From positions 121,233-185,232 of the forward strand of contig CAJTNC010000002.1 of the NCBI GenBank assembly GCA_910577955.1: a DNA stretch of 64,000 nt, read 5' to 3'. Within the stretch, counting starts at the first letter, position 1, and each line of letters starts with the position of its first letter. The notes beneath the pieces are model-generated. The model was given only the letters and a program-made list of their open reading frames with translations. It searched no databases and was not told the DNA's origin. Below are positions 9,267 through 18,795 of this stretch, one piece after another. This stretch comes from an uncultured Lachnospiraceae bacterium (lineage in GTDB: Bacteria > Bacillota > Clostridia > Lachnospirales > Lachnospiraceae). Both the position numbers and the translations under genes were made by a program.

Positions 9267-10535
9267 CTAGTTTTTCCCTCCCAGTAACTGTTTCACTGTT
9301 TTCTGCGGATTGAATATTTCTATGTCATCCGGCACGTTCTGTCCGCAGGTAACGTAGGACAGGGCCGCCCCGGTATGCAGTTTCAAGTTTAAAATATTTC
9401 CTATTGTCGTCGTCTCATCCAGCTTAGTAAAAATAAGCTTATAATCTTTAATATCCTTATAAGATTCCGCGATACTCAACAGATCCTTGTATTTAGTGGT
9501 TGCAGAAAGCACAAGATGCACTTCCTTTTCCATTTCCATCTCCTTGTCAAGGGCACTCAGATAAGCCAACATGCTGTCACGCAGCACCGGATTATTTGGG
9601 GAATGTCCGGCCATATCTACAAGGATAATCTCATAATTTTTAAAATCCTGTACGCCCTTCGTCAGCTCCTCGGCGGAATAAATAACCCGAAACGGCACCT
9701 CCAAAATATTCGCATAGGTCCGCAGCTGTTCCGCCGCCGCGATTCGATAGGTGTCCGCCGTCATAAGAACCACTTTCCGCTTTTGCTCTAACTTTAACTT
9801 AGACGCTAACTTCGCAATGGTCGTCGTCTTCCCCACTCCCGTAGGCCCCACAAGGAAAACAACTCTGGGCAGTCCGCCGTCTTTCCCGATAGGCACGGCC
9901 TTGCCGAACTTTAACACCATCTTCTGGTAGATATCTGCCAACGCATGATCAAAGGGCTGATTCCCTCTGCTGTTTTTCTCCATCTCATCGATGATCTGGC
10001 TCACATACTTCTCGTCCACCTCATTTTCTATCATGGTATCATAGAGCAGTTTTACAAACCGCGTCATCTCGCTGTTTTCTTCTTCCTCGTCAGGCTGCGT
10101 CTCCTCCGTCTGGAATTTCTTTTCTATCATGCTCTGGAGAGTGTCCAGTTTTTCTACCAAAAGTTTTCCCGTCTCTCCGGAAGCTTCCGGTTCCGGTGCA
10201 TTCCATGCTCTCTCAACGGTATTTTCGGAAACGGCTGACACACTCTTTTCCGGTTCCGCCTGTTTTTCGGCTCCGGCGGCTTTCGCCACCTGCCTGAACG
10301 TCTCGCGCAGACTGTTTTCATCGGAAATTCGCTGCTCGGCAGCTGCCTGCGAATAGCGCTCGCTCTCCTCTTCTCTCGCCACCGTGACTTCCACCTGCGG
10401 TTTCTTCAAAAAACCGAACAGACCTTTCGCCGCGATAATCTTTACGTTCATAATGACGATATTTTCGCCCAGTTCGGCTTTCGCCTGTCTGACCGCTTCC
10501 TCTTCTGTCCTTGCCGTAAATTTTTTAATTATCAT
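9267..10535 (-). CDS. flhF: SRP-type GTPase FlhF
   Basis: FlhF is the third signal-recognition-particle GTPase and sets where flagella assemble. The 422-residue protein has a B domain with the usual N-terminal strand 'IIKKFTARTEEEAVRQAK', a charged linker (about 60-155), an N domain, then the G domain. Walker A is 'GPTGVGKTTT' at about 230-239; 'VDMAGHS' and 'FTKLDETTTIG' follow. The canonical G3 'DTAG' is replaced by 'DMAG', a conservative family variation. The gene overlaps the flhA stop by one base. Confidence 0.95.
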   Translation of the reverse strand: MIIKKFTARTEEEAVRQAKAELGENIVIMNVKIIAAKGLFGFLKKPQVEVTVAREEESERYSQAAAEQRISDENSLRETFRQVAKAAGAEKQAEPEKSVSAVSENTVERAWNAPEPEASGETGKLLVEKLDTLQSMIEKKFQTEETQPDEEEENSEMTRFVKLLYDTMIENEVDEKYVSQIIDEMEKNSRGNQPFDHALADIYQKMVLKFGKAVPIGKDGGLPRVVFLVGPTGVGKTTTIAKLASKLKLEQKRKVVLMTADTYRIAAAEQLRTYANILEVPFRVIYSAEELTKGVQDFKNYEIILVDMAGHSPNNPVLRDSMLAYLSALDKEMEMEKEVHLVLSATTKYKDLLSIAESYKDIKDYKLIFTKLDETTTIGNILNLKLHTGAALSYVTCGQNVPDDIEIFNPQKTVKQLLGGKN

Positions 10536-12574
10536 TATGCTGTCACCATTCCTACCGACTGTAATTCTACATTGGAGTCCACTTCATTATAAGAAACCAC
10601 GATCAGATCCCTGTAATTTTCTTCCGTCAGCTTCTTAAAATAAATCCTGACAATAGGAGAAGTGATCACAATCGGATTTTTTCCCATCTGTTCCAGTTTC
10701 TCTTTCTCTTTGCCCACACTTGCCACGATGGCTTTGATCCGAATCGGGTCAAGCGCAATATAAGCGCCTGTCTCCGTCTGCTTGACGTTGCTCATGATCT
10801 CCTGTTCAACCTTCGGATCAAGGGTCACTACACTGGTCGTCTCGTTAGCCGGGAAATACCGGCTGGAGATTGCCCTCTTTAAACTTTGTCTGACGTATTC
10901 CGTCAAAATATCCGTATCTCTTGTGGTCGGCGCATAATCTGCAAGTGTCTCCAGAATAGTCTGCAGATCCCTGATGGAAATCCCCTCCCGAAGAAGGTTC
11001 TGCAGCACTTTCTGAATTTCGCCGAATCCCAGTATTTTCGGCACCAGTTCTTCCACAAGCGCCTGATTGCTCTCTCTGATATTATTGATCAAATTCTGTA
11101 CATCCTGACGCGTCAGCAGCTCATCGATGTGCTCCCTGATCACTTCCGTCAAGTGTGTCGCTATGATGGACGGAGGATCCACCACCGTATAGCCAAGACT
11201 TTCCGCCCGCTCCCTCTGGTTCTCTGTGATCCATAACGCCGCCAAATGGAAGGAAGGTTCAAAAGTGGGGATTCCGGATATCTCCTCTTCTACATATCCC
11301 GGATTCATCGCCATATAATGATCAAACAGGATTTCGCCATCGCTGACCTGAATCCCCTTGATCTTGATAATATACTGATTAGGATTCAGCTGGATATTAT
11401 CACGCAGGCGAATAATCGGTACCACAGTACCCATTTCCAAAGCTATCTGACGTCTGATCATCACCACGCGGTCAAGCAGGTCTCCGCCCTGATTGACGTC
11501 CGCAAGAGGAATAATACCATAACCAAATTCCAATTCCACAGGATCTACCTGCAGCAGGGAATTGACATTCTCCGGCTGTCTGATCTCCTCCGCCGCCACT
11601 TCCTCGCTGTCCACTTCCTGTTCGATACCTGCCATCTCCAAAGATCCCTGCACCATACGTCCTGCAATGATAAATCCCATGCCGAGCCCGACGAAAATAA
11701 TCGTCTGCAGGGGAGTGACGACTCCCAAAGTCGCGATTGCCGCACCTGCTATATACATCGCTCTCGGTACGCCGAAAAGCTGCCCCACTATCACATTGGA
11801 GAAATCCGCATCCTTTCCGCCCTTTGTCACCAAAATACCGGTGGACAGAGAGATGAGCAGTGAAGGGATCTGGGATACCAGACCGTCTCCGATGGTCAGG
11901 ATACAATAAGTCTGGGCTGCAGTGGAAAAATCCATACCCTGCCTGAGCATTCCCATTGCAGCGCCGCCTACGAGATTGATAAATGTGATCAAAAGCCCTG
12001 CCGTAGCGTCTCCTTTTACATACTTCACGGCACCGTCCATAGAACCGAAGAAGCTGGACTCAGCCTGTATCTTATCACGTCTCTCCTTCGCCTCCGCGTC
12101 GGTGATAGCTCCGGTATTCAAATCCGCATCAATGGCCATCTGCTTACCGGGCATAGCGTCCAACGTAAATCTCGCCGTTACCTCCGCCACACGCTCGGAA
12201 CCTTTGTTGATGACCATAAACTGGATCAGGATCAAAATAATAAACACGATCACGCCTACCACCAAATCACCGCCGCCCACATAATTGCCGAAAGTGGTGA
12301 CTACGTTACCGGGATTCCCGGTGAGCAGGATCAGCTTTGTGGAAGACACATTGAGGGCAATCCTAAAAATCGTGGTGAACAAAAGTATCGTCGGAAAAAA
12401 GGACATATCCAACACTTCTTTTGTAAACATGACCGTAAACAGGATAATAAACGCGATACCGATATTGATTGCGAGAAAAACATCCAAAAGTCCGCTGGGA
12501 ATCGAGACAATGAGCATAACAAACGCAGCAAGAATATACAGCGCTACGCCTAAATCCGCTTTTCCGATTTTCAT
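10535..12574 (-). CDS. flhA: Flagellar export gate protein FlhA
   Basis: The 679-residue protein is the main proton-coupled component of the flagellar type III export gate. An N-terminal part with about eight membrane helices (about 1-310) contains the FHIPEP-family signature region around 'RVAEVTARFTLDAMPGKQMA'. A cytoplasmic domain (about 350-679) forms the ring that docks chaperone-substrate complexes. Length matches the family. The gene lies downstream of flhB by 49 bp and overlaps flhF by one base. Confidence 0.97.
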   Translation of the reverse strand: MKIGKADLGVALYILAAFVMLIVSIPSGLLDVFLAINIGIAFIILFTVMFTKEVLDMSFFPTILLFTTIFRIALNVSSTKLILLTGNPGNVVTTFGNYVGGGDLVVGVIVFIILILIQFMVINKGSERVAEVTARFTLDAMPGKQMAIDADLNTGAITDAEAKERRDKIQAESSFFGSMDGAVKYVKGDATAGLLITFINLVGGAAMGMLRQGMDFSTAAQTYCILTIGDGLVSQIPSLLISLSTGILVTKGGKDADFSNVIVGQLFGVPRAMYIAGAAIATLGVVTPLQTIIFVGLGMGFIIAGRMVQGSLEMAGIEQEVDSEEVAAEEIRQPENVNSLLQVDPVELEFGYGIIPLADVNQGGDLLDRVVMIRRQIALEMGTVVPIIRLRDNIQLNPNQYIIKIKGIQVSDGEILFDHYMAMNPGYVEEEISGIPTFEPSFHLAALWITENQRERAESLGYTVVDPPSIIATHLTEVIREHIDELLTRQDVQNLINNIRESNQALVEELVPKILGFGEIQKVLQNLLREGISIRDLQTILETLADYAPTTRDTDILTEYVRQSLKRAISSRYFPANETTSVVTLDPKVEQEIMSNVKQTETGAYIALDPIRIKAIVASVGKEKEKLEQMGKNPIVITSPIVRIYFKKLTEENYRDLIVVSYNEVDSNVELQSVGMVTA

Positions 12575-12623
12575 CTGCTCATCTCCTCTCCTAGTTTAAG
12601 CCTGATCCGGTCTTTTAAACCCC

Positions 12624-13745
12624 TCATCCTCCGGCTTTTTGTTCTTTTATATGATATACATACGCCAGCACTTCCGCCACCGCAGGGTACAGTTCCGCGG
12701 GAATCTGAGCCCCAACATCAACATTCGCGTAGAGCATCCGCGCAAGGGGCTTATTTTCATAGATCTCAATATCGTAAGCCTTCGCTTCCTCTTTGATCTT
12801 TGCCGCCAGATAATCCGCTCCTTTTGCGAGCACTACCGGCGCCGCATACAGTTCGCTGTCATATTTCAATGCCACCGCATAATGAGTCGGGTTTGTGATA
12901 ACAACATCCGCCTCCGGCAGCGACTGCATCATCCTTCTCCTCGAAGCTTCCTGCATCCGCTGTCTTTGTTTTCCCTTGATCTGGGGATCACCTTCCTGAT
13001 CCTTGTACTCATCCTTGACTTCCTGCTTCGTCATCTTCATGTCATTGGCAAATTTCCACTTCTGATAGATATAGTCAAGCAGCGCAATGATCATAAAAAT
13101 AGCAGAGATCCGGATGCCCAGATCGATAACGATAGTCCCGATCTCCTGCACCGCAGTAAGGATCGGCATATCCAACAGGTAAAACAGGATCTCCAGCTTT
13201 CCTTTCATATAGCTCCATGCCACATACAGGATCAGGCCGATCTTAGCCACTGCCTTTACCAGTTCCACTAAAGAATTTGGAGACACTATGCGCTTGAAAC
13301 CGCTTATCGGGTTTATTTTGCTGAGTTTCGGTTTAAGCGGTTTCGCGGTGGGACGCCACTTAACCTGCATCACATCGCTGACAAAAGCCACCAGCACACC
13401 CACAAAAAAAACAGGTATCATGATGATCAAAAGCCGCACCATACTCTGCTTCACGACCATCTCGATATTTGCCACCGGCACCGTACCGTAGGGCATTCCG
13501 GCCATTTCCGGGATCCTGTTGTACACTCCGCCGAACAATTCCAGAAAGCTGACGCTGATATTTCCGATCCAGACTTTCAACAGCAGAAAAAGCGCTATAA
13601 GCCCAAAACCATTGGCGATCTCTTTACTTTTCGCCACCTGTCCGTCTTTTCTGGCATCACTTAACTTTTTCTGGGTAGCCGGCTCGGTCTTTTCACCGCC
13701 GGGTCCCTCCTTCGCAAAAAACTGTAACCGGTATTCCAGTATCAC
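12624..13745 (-). CDS. flhB: Export specificity switch protein FlhB
   Basis: FlhB sits in the export gate and switches substrate class from hook to filament. The 373-residue protein has four membrane helices and a cytoplasmic domain with the self-cleavage motif NPTH at residues 285-288 ('VVITNPTHYAVAL'). The start is a GTG that overlaps the fliR stop (TGTGA), indicating coupled translation. The N-terminal 'KTEPATQKKLSDARKDGQV' is the family signature. FliK, which triggers the switch, is in the same operon. Confidence 0.97.
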   Translation of the reverse strand: MILEYRLQFFAKEGPGGEKTEPATQKKLSDARKDGQVAKSKEIANGFGLIALFLLLKVWIGNISVSFLELFGGVYNRIPEMAGMPYGTVPVANIEMVVKQSMVRLLIIMIPVFFVGVLVAFVSDVMQVKWRPTAKPLKPKLSKINPISGFKRIVSPNSLVELVKAVAKIGLILYVAWSYMKGKLEILFYLLDMPILTAVQEIGTIVIDLGIRISAIFMIIALLDYIYQKWKFANDMKMTKQEVKDEYKDQEGDPQIKGKQRQRMQEASRRRMMQSLPEADVVITNPTHYAVALKYDSELYAAPVVLAKGADYLAAKIKEEAKAYDIEIYENKPLARMLYANVDVGAQIPAELYPAVAEVLAYVYHIKEQKAGG

Positions 13746-14521
13746 ATCAATGCCTCCACAAAAGCCACCGTCATGCGCCTCGCCTCATCAAATATCATTT
13801 CCGCCGCTCTCGGCAGCAAAAACAGCGTCAGAAAAATCACGCCGAGCCCCACCAGAATCTTTAACTGCAGCCCGATGGCAAACATATTCATCTGAGGCGC
13901 CACTTTCGCCAGAATGCCAAGCACAGCGTTTAACATCAAAATCGCCGCGAAGATCGGCAGACATATCTGAAATCCTACAAGCACATAACGCCCCATGAAA
14001 TCAATGGCCACATTCAAAAGCTTCGCCGCGTCAAAGTTCGCCCCGTATACCGGTATCAGTTCATAGGATTCCGCCAGCGCCCGGATCACATACTGATACA
14101 TACCGCTGAGTACAAGGATCAGCATGATCAGATTCTGATAAAGCGTGCTGGTGATCGTCGTCTGCTGTCTTGTGGCCGGATCCATCAGCGTAACCATGGA
14201 AAAACCCACCTCCATATCGGCGATCACACCGGTGAGGGACAGAATCGTAGAACAGAGGTTTACCCCCATCCCGATCAGTATGCCTGTAATAAATTCTTTA
14301 GCCACGATCAAAGCATACTCGAATACCGTATTGTAAGCTACATTATCCCCCGGCACCACTCCGTAAAGAATCACTGAGATCATCACACTGAGCACGGCAC
14401 GATATCTTCTTGGCACGTTACTCATGTTGAAAAAGGGGACTACGTACACAAACATGGAAACCCGCACCAGTATCAACAAAAAATATTCCAGATCGGCAAA
14501 ATCAAAATCAACTGTAACCAT
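13742..14521 (-). CDS. fliR: Flagellar export gate protein FliR
   Basis: The 259-residue integral membrane protein has about six hydrophobic helices and the FliR-type segments 'LLILVRVSMFVYVVPFF' and 'GFQICLPIFAAILML'. With FliP and FliQ it forms the helical core of the export gate. It lies 9 bp after fliQ and overlaps flhB by four bases. Length is typical. Confidence 0.95.
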   Translation of the reverse strand: MVTVDFDFADLEYFLLILVRVSMFVYVVPFFNMSNVPRRYRAVLSVMISVILYGVVPGDNVAYNTVFEYALIVAKEFITGILIGMGVNLCSTILSLTGVIADMEVGFSMVTLMDPATRQQTTITSTLYQNLIMLILVLSGMYQYVIRALAESYELIPVYGANFDAAKLLNVAIDFMGRYVLVGFQICLPIFAAILMLNAVLGILAKVAPQMNMFAIGLQLKILVGLGVIFLTLFLLPRAAEMIFDEARRMTVAFVEALM

Positions 14522-14530
14522 ACTGTCCCG

Positions 14531-14800
14531 CTATTTCACATAAACGCCAAAATCAGCCCACAGGTTTGTCATCAGATTCGCCATCTCCGTCATCATCCAA
14601 TGTCCTGTAAGCATGATGATCAAAAAAATAGCGAGCACTTTCGGCACAAAGGTCAGTGTCTGTTCCTGAATGGATGTCACCGTCTGGAAAATGCTGACGA
14701 TCAATCCCACCGCCATGGATATGAGCAGTACCGGCGCTGATACCTGAATGATTGTATATAACGCTTGATTCGCTATCGCCACAACCTCGTCAATTGTCAT
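14531..14800 (-). CDS. fliQ: Flagellar export gate protein FliQ
   Basis: The 89-residue protein has two membrane helices (about 14-40 and 50-75) and the family sequences 'VGLIVSIFQTVTSIQEQTL' and 'FVPKVLAIF'. Four copies wrap the FliP5-FliR1 core of the export gate. It lies between fliP (25 bp) and fliR (9 bp), the standard fliP-fliQ-fliR order. Confidence 0.95.
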   Translation of the reverse strand: MTIDEVVAIANQALYTIIQVSAPVLLISMAVGLIVSIFQTVTSIQEQTLTFVPKVLAIFLIIMLTGHWMMTEMANLMTNLWADFGVYVK

Positions 14801-14825
14801 CTTTCTGCTCCTTTCCCTGTGTTTA

Positions 14826-15710
14826 TCATGTCACATAAAATGTCCTAACCAGATTTACAATGACGAGATTCCACCCGTCAGCCACTACAAAGAGCAATAT
14901 CTTAAAGGGCATGGAGATCGTTGTGGGCGGCAGCATCATCATACCCATACTCATCAAAGCAGAAGCCACCACCATATCTATCACGATAAACGGAATATAG
15001 ATCACAAATCCTATCGAAAACGCGATCCGCAGCTCGCTGATCATATATGCCGGAATCAAAACCGAGGTGGGAATATCATCCAGCGTTTCTCCGTCCCACT
15101 CCGTTCTGGAAATATCCATAAATACCCGCACATCGTCGGTTTTTGTGGAGCGATACATAAATTTCCGCAGAGGCTCTATGCCCCGCTCCAACGCTTCTTC
15201 CTGCTCGATCCGGCCTTCCTCAAAGGGCACCACCGCATTGTTATAAATCTCCGTCACCGTAGGCTCCATGATAAAAAATGTCAGAATAAGAGAAAGCCCT
15301 ATCAGGATCTGATTTGGCGGAACCGTCTGGGTACTGAGCGCCGCCCTTGTAAAATGAAGTACAATAAGGATCCTAGTGAAAGAAGTCATCATCAAAAGGA
15401 TCATAGGCAGCACTGCAATCAGCGTCAAAGTCAGCAAAATCCGCAGCGTTCCGGCTATCGTGCCGTTGTTGTTCGTTATCGTCACCGTCGCCGTATTGGC
15501 AATATTCAGTTCCCCTACTTCCTCCGGCGTCTTTGCTTCTCCGGGATCCCGTATCGTAGTGCTTGTATCTGTCTCACCGGTCACACCCCCGTCGATATCA
15601 AGGGAAGTCGTAGCATACACTGTCTGCACGTTGCAAATACAGAATATGCCTACCGTAAACAGCAGGCACAACAGTTTCCTAATCCGCAGTCCGGAAAATC
15701 TTTTCTTCAT
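14826..15710 (-). CDS. fliP: Flagellar export gate protein FliP
   Basis: The 294-residue protein starts with a signal peptide (about 1-34), then an unusually Thr/Asn-rich stretch of about 45 residues. The conserved core follows: 'LLMMTSFTRILIVLHFTR', 'QTVPPNQILIGLSLILTFF' and 'IPAYMISELRIAFSIGF'. Four membrane helices fit the family. It is longer than most FliP proteins because of the N-terminal extension. Its start overlaps the fliO stop by four bases. Confidence 0.95.
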   Translation of the reverse strand: MKKRFSGLRIRKLLCLLFTVGIFCICNVQTVYATTSLDIDGGVTGETDTSTTIRDPGEAKTPEEVGELNIANTATVTITNNNGTIAGTLRILLTLTLIAVLPMILLMMTSFTRILIVLHFTRAALSTQTVPPNQILIGLSLILTFFIMEPTVTEIYNNAVVPFEEGRIEQEEALERGIEPLRKFMYRSTKTDDVRVFMDISRTEWDGETLDDIPTSVLIPAYMISELRIAFSIGFVIYIPFIVIDMVVASALMSMGMMMLPPTTISMPFKILLFVVADGWNLVIVNLVRTFYVT

Positions 15711-16066
15711 TCTTTTTTCTTTTCCCTGACCTTTTCCAATATTTCCCGAAAATTCATTTTCATACCGGCTGTATCCTCCGGAAACAGTAATGACTGCTCA
15801 TCCAGTTCCGCCAAAAAGGTGACGGAGTCTTTCGCCACCGCCACAGCCAGATACTTATCCGCCACACGTATTATCTGGACATACTTATCAGAGGCAATGC
15901 GGAAGCTCTCTCGTAATTCGATATTGCCGCCTGCCCACTTTCCTTTCTGATAGCCCGCAGTCCATTTTGTCACTGCCCATGTCACCCACAGAACAATGAC
16001 AAAAAGAACGAGAACCGTAATAAACTGCGCTATCCCTCCCAGTGTTTCCATTGTCAGAAGCGTCAT
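15707..16066 (-). CDS. fliO: Flagellar assembly protein FliO/FliZ type
   Basis: The 119-residue protein has one membrane helix (about 10-32), a basic turn, then a small cytoplasmic domain with 'ESFRIASDKYVQIIRVADKYLAVAVAKD', shown here only in outline, which is typical of FliO. FliO helps assemble the FliP ring. Its start codon overlaps the cheY stop (TAATG) and its end overlaps fliP. The identification rests on size, topology and gene position more than on strong motifs. Confidence 0.82.
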   Translation of the reverse strand: MTLLTMETLGGIAQFITVLVLFVIVLWVTWAVTKWTAGYQKGKWAGGNIELRESFRIASDKYVQIIRVADKYLAVAVAKDSVTFLAELDEQSLLFPEDTAGMKMNFREILEKVREKKKE

Positions 16067-16428
16067 TACCCAATAACCTTCTTCACGGCCTCCAACACGC
16101 GGTCAGCCTGAAACGGTTTTACAATAAAGTCTCGCGCACCTGCCTGAATGGATTCGATTACCATCGCCTGCTGGCCCATAGCGGAACACATAATGACTTT
16201 CGCCCCCGGATCTCCCTCTTTGATCTTCTTCAAAGCTTGAATACCATCCATCTCCGGCATCGTGATATCCATAAGCACCAGATCAGGTTTTACTTCCGCA
16301 TACTTCTCCACCGCTTTCGCACCGTTCTCCGCTTCCCCGGCAATATTGTACCCGTTCTTGGAGAGAATGTCCTTTATCATCATTCTCATGAACGCTGCGT
16401 CATCACAAATTAACACGTTTTTAGCCAT
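16066..16428 (-). CDS. cheY: Chemotaxis response regulator CheY
   Basis: CheY carries phosphate from CheA to the flagellar switch. The 120-residue receiver domain has the acidic pair 'ICDDAAFMRM' (Asp9-Asp10), phospho-acceptor Asp54 in 'VLMDITMPEMDG', Ser82 in place of the usual Thr, and Lys104 in 'FIVKPF'. It is placed between fliY and fliO as in Bacillus. Dephosphorylation is likely by CheC and FliY encoded nearby. Confidence 0.96.
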   Translation of the reverse strand: MAKNVLICDDAAFMRMMIKDILSKNGYNIAGEAENGAKAVEKYAEVKPDLVLMDITMPEMDGIQALKKIKEGDPGAKVIMCSAMGQQAMVIESIQAGARDFIVKPFQADRVLEAVKKVIG

Positions 16429-16451
16429 TTTTTCACTCCTATCACTTTCTT

Positions 16452-17795
16452 TTATTTGATGATCTCTGTTATTCTGACACCAAAACTTTCTTCAATAACA
16501 ACAACTTCGCCTTTTGCCACCATCTTTCCATTCACAAAAACTTCTACCGGCTCGCCAGCCACCTTATCTAATTCAATGATCGTGCCGGGTGCAAAGTCCA
16601 ATACTTCCGAGATGGATTTTTTTGTGCGGCCAAGTTCCACGGTAACTTCCAACGCCACATCCATGATCAGATCAATGTTAGCCGGAGCCGGCGCACCGGG
16701 CATTCCTCCGGTAAAGCTTTGGAATTGTGCCGGCTGAATGTTGACGGGTGCGGCCTGCTGCATCGGCGGCATTCCGTAGGGCGGCATTCCATAACCTTGA
16801 GGCGGCATTCCGTAGGGCGGCGCGTACATACCGGCCATATTCATATCCGGCTGCATCATAGGCGCTCCCATTCCGGGCATTGCGCCGGGCATCCCCTGCA
16901 TTCCTCCCGACATTCCGGGCATCGCGCTCTGCATTCCGGCTCCGTCAGAAGGCATACCGCTCATCCCCATATCCGGTGCAGGCGCGGCCGGTGTCGGATC
17001 AGGCGCCGCGGGTGCAGATTCCGGTACACCCGAATCTCCTCCGCTTATAAATGCGCTGCACAGATATCTTGCAAAATCACAAGGGTACAACTGCATGATC
17101 GTACTGTCGATCAAATCCTCAATCTGCATCCGGAATGCAATCTTGACAAAAGTTCCGCCGAGGAAGGGTGCGATCTCCTCCCCTGCGTTTATCGTCATCA
17201 GATCTATAAGAGTTGCCTCCGGCGGACTGATATCTATCATCTTTCCAAGCATAGTCGCAAGGGAAGTTGCAGATGCTCCCATCATCTGATTCATGGCTTC
17301 GGAAATAGCACTCAGATGGATCTCCGAAAGTTCCCCATCCGTATTCGTGCCGTCTCCCCCCATCATCAGATCCGTAATGATCTTTACGTCGTGCTCTTTC
17401 AGTATTAAAATATTATGGCCGTCCAGTCCTGCCGTATATTTGATCTGAATAAATACGCAGGGCCTTTCGTAGTCCCCGATCATCGTCTCCCATTTCTCCA
17501 GTGAAACCACAGGAGTAGTGATATTCACTTTCCGATTGACCAGAGAAAACAGGGTGGTTGCTGCCGCCCCCATGCTGATATTCGCAATTTCACCGATAGC
17601 GTCTTTCTCCGTATCGGTTAGCAGCGCATCCTCCTCGCTGACCGCTGTCGTATGTTCGAAGGATGAAGACCCTGCTCCCGCTTCCGGTGCTGCTCCGACG
17701 GCTTCATCCTGCAAATCATCCATATCTACAGCTCCGTCCGACATACCGCTCAGCAGAGCATTTATCTCGTCCTGCGATAACATTCCACCATCCAC
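16452..17795 (-). CDS. fliY: Flagellar switch phosphatase FliY (FliN with CheC-like domain)
   Basis: The 447-residue protein joins three parts: a CheY-P-binding N-terminus 'LSQDEINALLSG' (residues 6-17), a CheC-like phosphatase middle with 'IGEIANISMGAAATTL' and 'ISEAMNQMMGASATSLA', and a C-terminal FliN domain (about 373-447). Between the last two lies an about 120-residue Met/Pro/Gly/Ala-rich linker (about 252-372), much longer and more biased than in Bacillus FliY. The start is a GTG after a GGAGG site. It forms the switch ring with FliM and removes phosphate from CheY. Confidence 0.95.
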   Translation of the reverse strand: MDGGMLSQDEINALLSGMSDGAVDMDDLQDEAVGAAPEAGAGSSSFEHTTAVSEEDALLTDTEKDAIGEIANISMGAAATTLFSLVNRKVNITTPVVSLEKWETMIGDYERPCVFIQIKYTAGLDGHNILILKEHDVKIITDLMMGGDGTNTDGELSEIHLSAISEAMNQMMGASATSLATMLGKMIDISPPEATLIDLMTINAGEEIAPFLGGTFVKIAFRMQIEDLIDSTIMQLYPCDFARYLCSAFISGGDSGVPESAPAAPDPTPAAPAPDMGMSGMPSDGAGMQSAMPGMSGGMQGMPGAMPGMGAPMMQPDMNMAGMYAPPYGMPPQGYGMPPYGMPPMQQAAPVNIQPAQFQSFTGGMPGAPAPANIDLIMDVALEVTVELGRTKKSISEVLDFAPGTIIELDKVAGEPVEVFVNGKMVAKGEVVVIEESFGVRITEIIK

Positions 17796-17799
17796 TTAT

Positions 17800-18780
17800 C
17801 TATTCCTCCTCTCCCAGAACCGACGTCACCTGCACCGCAAATTTATCTTTGCTGGAACCAGGTACCGCGGTAAATTTTTTAATATTTCCCACATAGACTA
17901 TCAGATCTCCGTTTATCTCGGAATCCAATCGAATAATATCGTCTATCTGAAGATTCATAAAATCATTCACCGACACGCTGCTTCTTCCGAGTATCGCTCG
18001 GATCGGCACACTCACTCTCTTCACAAGAGCTTCCAGATATGCCTGATAGTTCTCGTCGGAGGACTCATGTATCGTTGAATACCAGAACTTAGTATTCAGA
18101 TTATCCATGATATCTTCCAATGTGAAGAACGGCAAACAAATATTCATCAGTCCTTCCACATCCCCGATCTTGATATTCAGCGTTACGATAGCGATCATAT
18201 CACTGGGAGCTATGATTTGGGCAAACTGTGGATTTGTCTCGATCCGGTCTAGCACCGGTTCGATCTCCACCACATTTTTCCACGGTTCTCTGAGCATCTG
18301 CATACAGACTACCAATATCTTTTCCAGTATAGCCATCTCAATCTCAGAGAAATCTTTCGCTCTCTCAAGAGCCGTTCCTTTTCCACCGAGCATCCTGTCA
18401 ATGATCGCATAACCGATATTCAGCGACAACTCCATAATGATATTTCCGGAAAGCGGCGCAAAGTTCACGATAGACAGTATGACCGGACTGGACAGTGCAT
18501 TGGAAAACTCCGAAAAAGTCACTGTCTCCGAGCTGTTCACGCTGACCTGCACATTCTTCCGCAGATATACCTGCAGATTCGTGGAGAGTAACCGCCCGTA
18601 ATGTTCAAATATAATCTCAAGTGTACGCAAATGCTCTTTAGAGAACTTAACAGGGCGTTTAAAGTCATAATCCTTCACCTGTTTTTCTTTTGTCTCTTGT
18701 ATGTCATTCGCATCCAGCTCACCGGTGCTGAGAGCCGCCAGAAGATTATCAATCTCCTGTTGGGATAATACTTCACTCAT
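17800..18780 (-). CDS. fliM: Flagellar motor switch protein FliM
   Basis: The 326-residue protein has the CheY-binding helix 'LSQQEIDNLLAAL' (residues 5-17), a central CheC-like fold without the phosphatase residues (about 45-235), and a C-terminal SpoA/FliN-like domain (about 250-326, 'NLQIDDIIRLDSEINGDL'). It links CheY-P binding to rotor direction. It ends four bases before the fliY start, so the two switch proteins are coupled. Confidence 0.96.
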   Translation of the reverse strand: MSEVLSQQEIDNLLAALSTGELDANDIQETKEKQVKDYDFKRPVKFSKEHLRTLEIIFEHYGRLLSTNLQVYLRKNVQVSVNSSETVTFSEFSNALSSPVILSIVNFAPLSGNIIMELSLNIGYAIIDRMLGGKGTALERAKDFSEIEMAILEKILVVCMQMLREPWKNVVEIEPVLDRIETNPQFAQIIAPSDMIAIVTLNIKIGDVEGLMNICLPFFTLEDIMDNLNTKFWYSTIHESSDENYQAYLEALVKRVSVPIRAILGRSSVSVNDFMNLQIDDIIRLDSEINGDLIVYVGNIKKFTAVPGSSKDKFAVQVTSVLGEEE

Positions 18781-18795
18781 CCGGGTTCACCTCCT

